Positions 1 through 5,026 of a DNA stretch of 5,105 bases are shown one piece after another. Position 1 is the stretch's first letter, and every line of letters starts with the position of its first letter. The stretch comes from Rickettsiales bacterium (lineage in GTDB: Bacteria > Pseudomonadota > Alphaproteobacteria > Rickettsiales > Anaplasmataceae), in NCBI GenBank assembly GCA_031286185.1, contig JAITUS010000012.1:1-5105 (forward strand). The letters run 5' to 3'. The notes under the pieces were generated by a model. That model had not been told where the DNA came from, made no database searches, and was given only the letters and a program-made list of their open reading frames with translations. The translations under genes and the position numbers were made by a program.

Positions 1-43
1 AATAATTAAGATAGGTCTTTGATGTAAAGGCTAAAAATGACAA

Positions 44-77
44 GAGCTGTGTGAATCGAGAGGTTCATGCACAGTTC
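44..77 (+). ncRNA. Group II intron domain V (catalytic hairpin)
   Basis: This 34-nt segment folds exactly as domain V does. The 10-bp lower stem pairs 44-53 with 68-77 and includes the catalytic AGC triad at 45-47. A two-base CA bulge lies at 66-67. A 4-bp upper stem pairs 54-57 with 62-65, capped by the GNRA tetraloop GAGA at 58-61. Length, triad, bulge and tetraloop all match the family. Domain V binds the catalytic metal ions of the ribozyme. Confidence 0.93.
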
Positions 78-80
78 TGT

Positions 81-117
81 GAGGGGCTGGTGGGGAAGTT
101 CCACCGGTCTACTCGAC
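81..117 (+). ncRNA. Group II intron domain VI with branch-point A and 3' splice site
   Basis: The helix pairs 81-83 (GAG) with 112-114 (CTC) and 84-93 with 101-110, closed by a 7-nt loop at 94-100. The only unpaired base in the 3' strand is A111, which by homology supplies the 2'-OH for lariat formation. The terminal three bases GAC (115-117) give the AY end. The splice boundary is read from structure, not from a comparison with an uninterrupted site. Confidence 0.88.
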
Positions 118-141
118 CAGGAGAAGGGGCTTGTATCTACT

Positions 142-154
142 AGGATGACATCCT
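142..154. repeat. 13-bp perfect palindrome inside a larger imperfect inverted repeat
   Basis: AGGATGACATCCT is a perfect odd-length palindrome centred on A148. Flanking CTAC (137-140) and GTAG (159-162) can pair around it, giving an interrupted hairpin of about 26 bp. No T-tract follows, so it does not look like a terminator. It lies in the 63 bp between the intron 3' end and the second intron-like segment. Its role is unknown. Confidence 0.5.
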
Positions 155-180
155 CTTGGTAGGCTCAAATCATAATGTTC

Positions 181-209
181 GTGCATGCCAAAGGGTGTAT
201 TGCTAGTCA
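181..209 (+). mobile_element. Possible 5' end fragment of a second group II intron
   Basis: The stretch starts GTGCATGCC and continues AAAGGGTGTATTGCTAGTC. This resembles the 5' terminus of bacterial group II introns, where a GUGYG start is followed by a first small hairpin and an AGUC-type strand of the domain I base. As in the Lactococcus Ll.LtrB intron, bases 185-189 can pair with 194-198 around a 4-nt loop. The fifth base is A rather than the usual G, and similarity fades after about 210, where pdxJ upstream sequence begins. If real, it is a truncated remnant in the same orientation as the intron ending at 117. This is a visual resemblance only, and chance is possible. Confidence 0.4.
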
Positions 210-241
210 AAAAATGACTGTGCAAAAGACCTAACAACATG

Positions 242-247
242 TATAAT
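242..247 (+). promoter_or_regulatory. Putative -10 box of the pdxJ promoter
   Basis: TATAAT is a perfect match to the sigma-70 -10 consensus, 25 bp before the pdxJ ATG. This would give a 5' leader of roughly 20 nt holding the ribosome binding site. No convincing -35 lies 16-18 bp upstream; the nearest candidate, ATGACT at 214-219, is 22 bp away. In such AT-rich DNA the hexamer alone is moderate evidence. Confidence 0.4.
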
Positions 248-272
248 TTATGAACAATCTTTGAGGTGGATT

Positions 273-980
273 ATGAAACTAGGCGTTAACATCGATCACG
301 TTGCAACCCTCCGCAACGCACGCGGAACTTCTTACCCAGATCCATTGAAAGCAACAGAAATAGCTATTGATGCAGGAGCAGATTTTATCACCGTACACTT
401 ACGAGAAGATAGAAGACATATTAAAGATGAAGATGTGTTTAGCCTGAAAAAAAACATCAAAACTGAGCTAAACCTTGAAATTGCAACTACAGAAGAAATG
501 CTTGGAATAGCAAAAAAGATAAAACCCTATTCGATTAATATAGTACCAGAAAAAAGAGAAGAATTAACAACAGAAGGTGGCTTGGATATAATTAACATGT
601 ACAGCAAACTTTCTAGTATCACAGAGGAGATGCATAGCATTGGTATAAAGGTTTCACTGTTTATCAATCCAAATATCAATCAACTAAAATATCTTGAGAA
701 GCTAGAAAGAAAGCCTGACATAATAGAAATTCATACAGGAGATTACTGCAATAATCCATCAGAGGAAAAATTACAATCAATTACTAATGCTGCAGAATAT
801 ATCAATAAATTAGGGATAGAATGCCACGCAGGACATGGCATAACCTATACACACGCTAAAAGAATAAAAGAAATACCTCACATCTCAGCTCTCAATATAG
901 GCCACTCTTTAATCAGCGAAGCTATATTTTACGGCTTACACAGCGTAGTAAAAACAATGAAAACGATAATCTCTAACTAA
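273..980 (+). CDS. pdxJ: Pyridoxine 5'-phosphate synthase PdxJ
   Basis: PdxJ condenses 1-deoxy-D-xylulose 5-phosphate with 3-amino-1-hydroxyacetone 1-phosphate to make pyridoxine 5'-phosphate, the ring-closing step of DXP-dependent vitamin B6 synthesis in the cytosol. The 235-residue product is close to the usual length of about 240 and matches the family throughout. Seen: [16 protein letters not shown] (4-19), [11 protein letters not shown] (40-50), [11 protein letters not shown] (67-77), [15 protein letters not shown] (91-105), SLFINP (128-133), IEIHTGDY (151-158), HAGHGITY (185-192) and LNIGHSLI near the C-terminus. The catalytic residues known in E. coli (His45, Glu72, His193) correspond to His42, Glu69 and His188. 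The ATG at 273 is preferred over an in-frame TTG at 261 because MKLGVNIDH is the family N-terminus and the ribosome binding site GAGGTGG (263-269) lies between the two. The 3' end overlaps the convergent HU-like gene by 8 bp. Confidence 0.96.
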   Translation: MKLGVNIDHVATLRNARGTSYPDPLKATEIAIDAGADFITVHLREDRRHIKDEDVFSLKKNIKTELNLEIATTEEMLGIAKKIKPYSINIVPEKREELTTEGGLDIINMYSKLSSITEEMHSIGIKVSLFINPNINQLKYLEKLERKPDIIEIHTGDYCNNPSEEKLQSITNAAEYINKLGIECHAGHGITYTHAKRIKEIPHISALNIGHSLISEAIFYGLHSVVKTMKTIISN

Positions 981-1284
981 CTACTGCTTTTTCCTTTTCA
1001 TTCAAAACAGTTAAAAGGGTCTTGCTCGCTTTAAATTTCACTCTTGTCTTTTTAGGGACAGTCATGATCTCACCACTCTGAGGATTACGACATTGTTTCT
1101 CTCGACTTATAGCAGTGGAGAATGTACCTACTCCATGCAGACGTATTTCACCTTCTCTATCTAGCTCATCTTTTATTACTTTTATAAACGCATCATGAAT
1201 CTTGCCCAAGTCAGATTTTGTTATATTTATATCCTGACAAGAACAATCTTCTTTTAATTGGTTTACTATATCTTCTTTACTCAT
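973..1284 (-). CDS. HU/IHF-family DNA-binding protein
   Basis: This is a small basic nucleoid protein of the HU/IHF family, which bends and packages DNA as a dimer. The 103-residue product is slightly longer than the usual 90-100. The N-terminal half (about 1-45) fits the two dimerization helices. GVGTF (51-55) begins the beta sheet, RNPQSG (66-71) is the conserved tip of the DNA-embracing arm with its intercalating proline (Pro68), and KFKASKTL (83-90) starts the last helix. The sequence is divergent enough that HU versus IHF subunit cannot be assigned. Cys14, Cys16 and Cys65 are unusual, as HU proteins generally lack cysteine. The ATG at 1284 is preceded by AGGG (1291-1294) at 6 nt spacing. 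The stop lies inside the 3' end of convergent pdxJ, so the two transcripts must overlap. Confidence 0.9.
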   Translation of the reverse strand: MSKEDIVNQLKEDCSCQDINITKSDLGKIHDAFIKVIKDELDREGEIRLHGVGTFSTAISREKQCRNPQSGEIMTVPKKTRVKFKASKTLLTVLNEKEKAVVS

Positions 1285-1317
1285 AAATTACCCTAATATT
1301 GAAAAATTCACACAAAC

Positions 1318-1345
1318 AGCATATTACGTCCATATCAATAGTCAA
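1318..1345 (-). promoter_or_regulatory. Putative sigma-70 promoter of the HU-like gene
   Basis: On the minus strand, TTGACT (1340-1345) matches 5 of 6 bases of the -35 consensus. It is followed after 16 bp by TATGCT (1318-1323), which matches 4 of 6 of the -10. Transcription would start near 1310, giving a leader of about 25 nt with the AGGG ribosome binding site. This suggests the HU-like gene has its own promoter rather than depending on rplM-rpsI readthrough. Confidence 0.45.
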
Positions 1346-1431
1346 CTAAATTTATCGCGAAAATAGAATATATCATACACTTTTTTTAATATTTGCATAA
1401 CGCTTAACAAAAAGCTCCATAAAAAAAGTAA

Positions 1432-1878
1432 CTACCTTTTAGAAAATTGACATTTCCTACGAGCCTTGTGTTGACCATATTTTTTACGCTCAACAACACG
1501 TGAATCTCGTGTTAAGAACCCTCTTTTACGCAATATAGAATGTAAGTCTTGGTTTATTTTACTTAAAGCTCTGCTTATTCCATGAGCTAAGGCACCTGCT
1601 TGACCAGATAGCCCTCCACCTTTTATCGTAGCAAATACATCATATTTATCGAGCATAGATGTTACAATAAATGGCATTTTTACCATTTGGCACACTGATT
1701 CCCTTTTAAAGTAATCCAGTAGTTTGTCTTTCTGATTAACACTAAACCTCCCGCTCCCTGGCTTTATCCATACTCTTGCTGCAGATTCCTTCCTTCGGCC
1801 TGTAGCATATAAACGACCAAGCGAATCAATTACTGGTTTAGTTATTTTTTCTGGTTGATTTGTTACAGAATTTTCCAT
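1432..1878 (-). CDS. rpsI: 30S ribosomal protein S9
   Basis: S9 is a small-subunit ribosomal protein of the 30S head whose C-terminal tail reaches the P site and contacts tRNA. The 148-residue product has an N-terminal extension of about 20 residues before the conserved core, explaining its excess over E. coli S9 (130 residues); such extensions are common in alphaproteobacteria. Conserved parts seen: YATGRRKESAARVW (24-37), the signature GGGLSGQAGALAHGISRAL (87-105), the basic stretch RDSRVVERKKYGQHKARR (124-141) and the terminal QFSKR ending in the P-site-contacting Arg148. The ATG at 1878 follows GGAG (1884-1887) by 5 nt. The gap to the rplM stop is only 10 bp, so the pair is co-transcribed, as in most bacteria. 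An A/T-only-type hairpin over the stop codon (1423-1440) followed by a T run is too weak to call a terminator. Confidence 0.97.
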   Translation of the reverse strand: MENSVTNQPEKITKPVIDSLGRLYATGRRKESAARVWIKPGSGRFSVNQKDKLLDYFKRESVCQMVKMPFIVTSMLDKYDVFATIKGGGLSGQAGALAHGISRALSKINQDLHSILRKRGFLTRDSRVVERKKYGQHKARRKCQFSKR

Positions 1879-1888
1879 TTTTACTCCA

Positions 1889-2347
1889 TTATTTTTTATT
1901 TTTACGATTTAAAGAAGCAAAATCTATCTTTTCAGGTTGCTGTCCTTGATGCTTATGCTCTGGGCCAGAATAAACATATAAATTTCCAAAACGTTTGCGT
2001 GCCATAGGACCGTCATCAAGCATTCTTTTTACTGCCATTTCTATTACACGCTCAGGAAACTTACCATTTAAAATATTATCTGGAGTAGTTCTTTTCAAAC
2101 CACCAGGGTAACCTGTATGCTTATAGTAAGTCTTCTCCTTAAGTTTCTTTCCAGTAAAATGCACCTTTTCTGCATTGATGATAATTACATTATCACCACA
2201 ATCCATATGAGGTGTATACTCAGGTTTATGTTTTCCACGCAATAGCGTCGCTACAAATGCTGCAAGTCTCCCTACTACTAACCCTTCTGCATCTATGACA
2301 AACCATTTTTTATCGATTCGTTTTTCTTTTAAGAAAAAAGTTTTCAT
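1889..2347 (-). CDS. rplM: 50S ribosomal protein L13
   Basis: L13 is an early-assembling large-subunit protein that binds 23S rRNA. The 152-residue product is a little longer than E. coli L13 (142), mainly through a lysine-rich C-terminal tail. Conserved parts seen: [17 protein letters not shown] (13-29), [18 protein letters not shown] (35-52), [15 protein letters not shown] (54-68), [12 protein letters not shown] (74-85), the family signature around [21 protein letters not shown] (106-126) and [11 protein letters not shown] (128-138). The ATG at 2347 is fixed by the MKTF...KWFVIDA family N-terminus. The ribosome binding site is poor: AGG sits only 2 nt upstream of the start. It is the first gene of the rplM-rpsI operon and has a strong promoter just upstream. 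Confidence 0.97.
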   Translation of the reverse strand: MKTFFLKEKRIDKKWFVIDAEGLVVGRLAAFVATLLRGKHKPEYTPHMDCGDNVIIINAEKVHFTGKKLKEKTYYKHTGYPGGLKRTTPDNILNGKFPERVIEMAVKRMLDDGPMARKRFGNLYVYSGPEHKHQGQQPEKIDFASLNRKNKK

Positions 2348-2373
2348 TACCTAAAATTATACAATAGTAAGCC

Positions 2374-2403
2374 ATGATACACTTAATTTCTAAATAGTGT
2401 CAA
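2374..2403 (-). promoter_or_regulatory. Sigma-70 promoter of the rplM-rpsI operon
   Basis: On the minus strand, a perfect -35 TTGACA (2398-2403) is followed after 18 bp by TATCAT (2374-2379), matching 5 of 6 bases of the -10 consensus. Predicted transcription start is near 2367, about 20 nt before the rplM ATG. This is the best promoter match in the window and fits a ribosomal protein operon. Confidence 0.65.
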
Positions 2404-2479
2404 CAACATTAGTTATTGATTATTAAAGCAATTTGTGCTAGTAACTTAGCTGTGTGCGACCAATGTATATAGAAGTAGA

Positions 2480-3721
2480 ATGTTTCGGTTGATTATTACG
2501 CTTGCGGCCATTTTTAATGCTATAAGTTGTTACGCAATCAACCTTGAAGAAGTTATAAATAAGACTATTAAAAATAGCTCAAAACTAAAATCTCAATTCT
2601 ACCAATACAAAAGTGCAGAAAAACAGCTAAAATCTGCCGGGTTAGCTGGGTTTTTACCTGAGATTAATTTGCAATATAGATTTAACGAAAAATTTGGTTT
2701 TGAGGATAAGATCGGTGGCAGACTTGCCCTTGGAAGGAGCTTGACATTAAATCAAAGAATAATAGACGGAGGTGGTACTTTTGCCACATTCAGCCGATCA
2801 AGTCATTTTCTCAAAGCAGAAAAGATGCGGTTTCAACAGTTAAAACAAGAGATTGCGCTCAACGCCGTGAAAGTATACGTTGACGTTCTACGCGGGACAG
2901 AAATATTGAAATTGAGAGAGCACAAAGAACGCGTTTCTTTGGAGCACTTGTCAGCAATGAAAAAACGCCTTTCTCTTGGAGAGGTTACCAACGCTGAAGT
3001 TTCATTAGCAAAAGCAAAGTTTTCATCTTCAGTGTCGGAAAGAGTTGATGCTGAAGGTAAATTAAAATTGGCAAACATTGCTTACTTTCATTTAATTGGT
3101 GAGGATCCTGATGAACTCTCAGAAGCTAATGATAAGTTACCTTCCGTTCCAAAGCTAAACGAATGCTTACAATTAGCAAAAACCAATAATTTATCTCTAA
3201 AAGCAGCAATTTATCAAAAAAGAGCAGCTAAAATGGAAGTGATTGCTGAAACTTCTAAGTGGTTGCCCTCTTTGAATCTCAGCACAAGTAAAGGCTTTAA
3301 AGAAGGCTTTAGCTTTGATACGCTTTTAGACAACGTCAATATTGTTTTCACTCTCGATATTCCAATTTTTAAAAGAGGAATCAATGCCTTTGGTATCGGT
3401 AAAGCTAAAATGGATGCAAAAAAATCCACTTATGATTATTATGAAACAGTGAAAAATATAGAGAAAGAGGTTGTGAATGCTTGGAACAACGTTCTGACAG
3501 CAAAGGCTGTTATTAAAGCAAGTCAAGAGGCCGAAAAAGCAGCAGCTTTAGCGTTGGAAGGAGTTGAGCAAGAGGTCAACTTAAATTTGAAAAGCACAAC
3601 TGAACTTTTGGATACTGAAGATGCACTATTCAAAGCACGTTCGGACTTGGTTGAAGCAAAAAGCAATTATGTAATTAGTGTTTATAATTTGCTTTTTATG
3701 ATAAATAGTATAAATCTCTAA
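2480..3721 (+). CDS. tolC: TolC-family outer-membrane efflux/secretion channel protein
   Basis: TolC-type proteins form trimeric barrel-and-tunnel channels linking inner-membrane type I secretion or efflux systems to the outside. Residues 1-19 form a signal peptide with a plausible cleavage after CYA. The 413-residue protein shows the family's internal duplication: LPEINL (59-64) and LPSLNL (262-267); IIDGGG (94-99) and IPIFKRG (294-300); GEVTNAEVSLAKAKF (167-181) and STTELLDTEDALFKARSDL (372-390). Long heptad-like helices between these fit the tunnel. It is shorter than E. coli TolC (about 470 mature residues) but both repeats are complete. The start at 2480 has only a weak GAAG-type ribosome binding site. 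A weak upstream promoter (TTGATT at 2416, TAGTAA at 2439) is possible but not called. It is followed after 19 bp by the popZ-like gene, a linkage recalled as common in alphaproteobacteria. The substrate and partner pump are not in this window. Confidence 0.9.
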   Translation: MFRLIITLAAIFNAISCYAINLEEVINKTIKNSSKLKSQFYQYKSAEKQLKSAGLAGFLPEINLQYRFNEKFGFEDKIGGRLALGRSLTLNQRIIDGGGTFATFSRSSHFLKAEKMRFQQLKQEIALNAVKVYVDVLRGTEILKLREHKERVSLEHLSAMKKRLSLGEVTNAEVSLAKAKFSSSVSERVDAEGKLKLANIAYFHLIGEDPDELSEANDKLPSVPKLNECLQLAKTNNLSLKAAIYQKRAAKMEVIAETSKWLPSLNLSTSKGFKEGFSFDTLLDNVNIVFTLDIPIFKRGINAFGIGKAKMDAKKSTYDYYETVKNIEKEVVNAWNNVLTAKAVIKASQEAEKAAALALEGVEQEVNLNLKSTTELLDTEDALFKARSDLVEAKSNYVISVYNLLFMINSINL

Positions 3722-3740
3722 ATTTAATGGTATTAGCGCT

Positions 3741-4310
3741 ATGAATGATGGACAAAGCAATCAATCTGTAAAAGATATCCTAGAAGACATAAAAAAAGCC
3801 ATATCGGGCAAAAATGCAAGTGGTGATAAAGTGGAAATAGAGAAGGCAAAAGAAGATGATGATGTGCTGTATCTTGAAGAAGAATACTTGGAAGATTCAG
3901 AAGAAGATAGTAAAGAGGAGGATAATGAAAAAAAAGACATCAACAACAACGGTCAGGATAAGGAAATGGTTTTCGATAACACCAAATTTAATATTCATAG
4001 TCACAATCTAGAGGAAGAAGAGGTTCACTTGCAGCATATTAGCAATAAAAAAGTGGATAACAGTAGCTCACAAACGCAAAATAATGACCATCTAATCTTA
4101 AAAGAGAATATGGAAGAGATTAAAGAGCTACTTGAAAGAATGCAAAGTGAACTACAGTACAAGCAACAAAAAAGAGCAAGTCTTACTGTTGAAGAATTAA
4201 TCACATCTCTCTTAAAACCTCAGTTGTCGGAATGGCTAAATAAGTATCTTCATACACTGGTGAAAGAAGTAGTTGAAAAAGAGCTAAAAGACATAATCAA
4301 TAATAAGTGA
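3741..4310 (+). CDS. popZ: PopZ-like cell-pole organizing protein (DUF2497 family)
   Basis: In Caulobacter, PopZ self-assembles into a matrix at the cell pole that anchors the chromosome origin through ParB and recruits client proteins. The 189-residue product has the same three-part plan. Residues 9-21 (SVKDILEDIKKAI) match the N-terminal client-binding helix, whose Caulobacter counterpart is MEEILASIRRII. Residues about 30-115 are a disordered, very acidic Asp/Glu/Asn-rich linker. Residues 116-145 look like a coiled coil. Residues 147-186 match the C-terminal oligomerization region, including LTVEELITSLLKPQLSEWL (148-166) versus Caulobacter LEDVVRELLRPLLKEWL. Unlike Caulobacter PopZ, the linker has no proline; the only proline is Pro160. 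The gene lies 19 bp after tolC, a neighbourhood seen in free-living alphaproteobacteria, which supports the call. No clear ribosome binding site precedes the ATG, so coupling to tolC is possible. Family assignment is fairly sure; conserved function is inferred. Confidence 0.82.
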   Translation: MNDGQSNQSVKDILEDIKKAISGKNASGDKVEIEKAKEDDDVLYLEEEYLEDSEEDSKEEDNEKKDINNNGQDKEMVFDNTKFNIHSHNLEEEEVHLQHISNKKVDNSSSQTQNNDHLILKENMEEIKELLERMQSELQYKQQKRASLTVEELITSLLKPQLSEWLNKYLHTLVKEVVEKELKDIINNK

Positions 4311-4317
4311 TTCTTGT

Positions 4318-4321
4318 AGGG
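4318..4321 (+). promoter_or_regulatory. Ribosome binding site that points to an ATA start for rlmE
   Basis: AGGG lies 8 nt before ATA at 4330 in the rlmE frame and 7 nt after the popZ stop. It is the only Shine-Dalgarno-like sequence in this gap at a suitable distance from the conserved rlmE N-terminus, so it decides the most likely start. Confidence 0.5.
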
Positions 4322-4329
4322 TATTAACA

Positions 4330-4962
4330 ATAAAAACTAGAGTAAAAACAGCCAAAGGCAGAAAACTATCTTCAACCAGGTGGCTGCATCGTCATTTAAA
4401 TGACAAGTACGTACAAAAAACCAATAAGGATGGCTACAGATCGCGCTCGGCGTACAAGTTAATAGAAATAGATAATAAATTCAAATTACTCCGAAAAGAG
4501 CAAAAAATCATTGATCTTGGTGCTTCTCCAGGTGGATGGTCACAAGTTGCATCTCAGAAAGGAGCAAATGTGGTTGCTATTGATATCAAGCCAATTAACA
4601 CGATTAATGGAGTAGAATATATACAATGTGATATTATAAATGAGCTTGAAATTTTAAGGAACAAATTAAAAGACCAAAAATTCGATGTAATTTTATCTGA
4701 CATGGCCCCAGAATCTTGTGGGTTAAAATCGTTGGATCATATCAGAATCATGCTTTTATGCGAAGCGGCATTGAACCTTGCAAAGCATTTTCTAAATCAT
4801 GGTGGTAAGTTTGTAGTAAAAATTTTTCAAGGAGAGTCTGATAAAGATTTTTATAACGAATTAAAAGAAATATTTAAAACAGTAAAATACTTCAAACCAA
4901 AATCAAGTAGATCTGAATCTGCAGAAATGTATTTAGTAGGTTTAGACTTTACTGATTTCTGA
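4330..4962 (+). CDS. rlmE: 23S rRNA (uridine-2'-O-)-methyltransferase RlmE (FtsJ/RrmJ), non-canonical ATA start
   Basis: RlmE uses S-adenosylmethionine to methylate the 2'-O of a conserved uridine (U2552 in E. coli) in the A loop of 23S rRNA, late in 50S assembly. Counting from the ATA at 4330 the product has 210 residues, against 209 in E. coli. Seen: basic N-terminus KTAKGRKLSSTRWL (6-19), YRSRSAYKL (36-44), SAM-binding motif IIDLGASPGGWSQVA (60-74), ILSDMAPE (121-128), GGKFVVKIFQG (158-168) and SRSESAEMYLVG (193-204). The catalytic tetrad of E. coli (Lys38, Asp124, Lys164, Glu199) maps to Lys43, Asp124, Lys164 and Glu199. The frame is open from 4297, but has no ATG, GTG or TTG before GTG 4570; starting there would remove Lys43 and the SAM motif. 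ATA at 4330 has AGGG 8 nt upstream. Otherwise the frame is intact, so the gene probably works, with a rare start or a recent start-codon mutation. Confidence 0.85.
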   Translation: MKTRVKTAKGRKLSSTRWLHRHLNDKYVQKTNKDGYRSRSAYKLIEIDNKFKLLRKEQKIIDLGASPGGWSQVASQKGANVVAIDIKPINTINGVEYIQCDIINELEILRNKLKDQKFDVILSDMAPESCGLKSLDHIRIMLLCEAALNLAKHFLNHGGKFVVKIFQGESDKDFYNELKEIFKTVKYFKPKSSRSESAEMYLVGLDFTDF

Positions 4963-4999
4963 GTTATATCCATGGTCTTCGCTTATAGGTGAAAAAAGA

Positions 5000-5016
5000 T
5001 CGTAAGCTAATTACGA
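5000..5016 (-). terminator. Weak hairpin with T-tract on the minus strand
   Basis: TCGTAA (5000-5005) pairs with TTACGA (5011-5016) around a 5-nt loop. Read on the minus strand, the hairpin is followed by TCTTTTTT, as in a factor-independent terminator for something transcribed leftward from beyond the window. The stem is AT-rich and only 6 bp. On the plus strand no T-run follows, so it is a poor terminator for rlmE. Confidence 0.25.
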
Positions 5017-5026
5017 AATGTTATTA

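Larger units (their letters stand above)
1..117 (+). mobile_element. Group II intron, 3' end (end of domain IV, domains V and VI)
   Basis: This is the 3' terminal part of a self-splicing, retromobile group II intron running off the left edge. Seen directly: a 7-bp hairpin at 14-32 that probably belongs to domain IV; a 34-nt domain V at 44-77; and a domain VI stem at 81-114 with a single unpaired A at 111. The RNA ends in GAC at 115-117, fitting the family rule that introns end in AY, with the bulged branch-point A 7 nt from the end. The sense strand is therefore + and the 3' exon begins at 118. No intron-encoded reverse transcriptase/maturase is visible; stops occur in all three forward frames within 1-43, so any such ORF must end at or before this edge. 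Whether the whole intron is active cannot be judged. Confidence 0.9.

Noticed and set aside
44..77. tRNA-like GGTTC motif
   Set aside because: No cloverleaf can be drawn; the motif is part of the group II intron domain V stem.
205..219. Hairpin AGTCA/TGACT as a regulatory element before pdxJ
   Set aside because: Five base pairs around a poly-A loop with no T-tract is too weak, and it may just be part of the intron-like fragment.
261..272. TTG at 261 as the pdxJ start
   Set aside because: It would place the ribosome binding site GAGGTGG inside the coding region and add four residues before the conserved [10 protein letters not shown]-terminus.
1421..1440. Terminator for rplM-rpsI at the rpsI stop codon
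   Set aside because: The minus-strand hairpin (AAAAGGT with ACTTTTT) is almost all A-T/G-T pairs and uses the T-run in its own stem, so it cannot be distinguished from background AT-richness.
2516..2532. Lipobox in the TolC-family signal peptide (AISC, Cys17)
   Set aside because: The residue at -4 is Asn and -3 is Ala, a poor fit to the lipoprotein rule, while CYA ahead of INLEE fits ordinary signal peptidase cleavage.
2833..3949. Minus-strand ORFs of 62-81 codons within tolC and the popZ-like gene
   Set aside because: They are shadows of strongly supported plus-strand genes. The one opposite popZ is a low-complexity serine-rich mirror of the acidic codons.
4570..4962. GTG at 4570 as the start of a 130-residue protein
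   Set aside because: The in-frame upstream sequence encodes the SAM-binding motif and the first catalytic Lys of RlmE, so this GTG is an internal valine codon.
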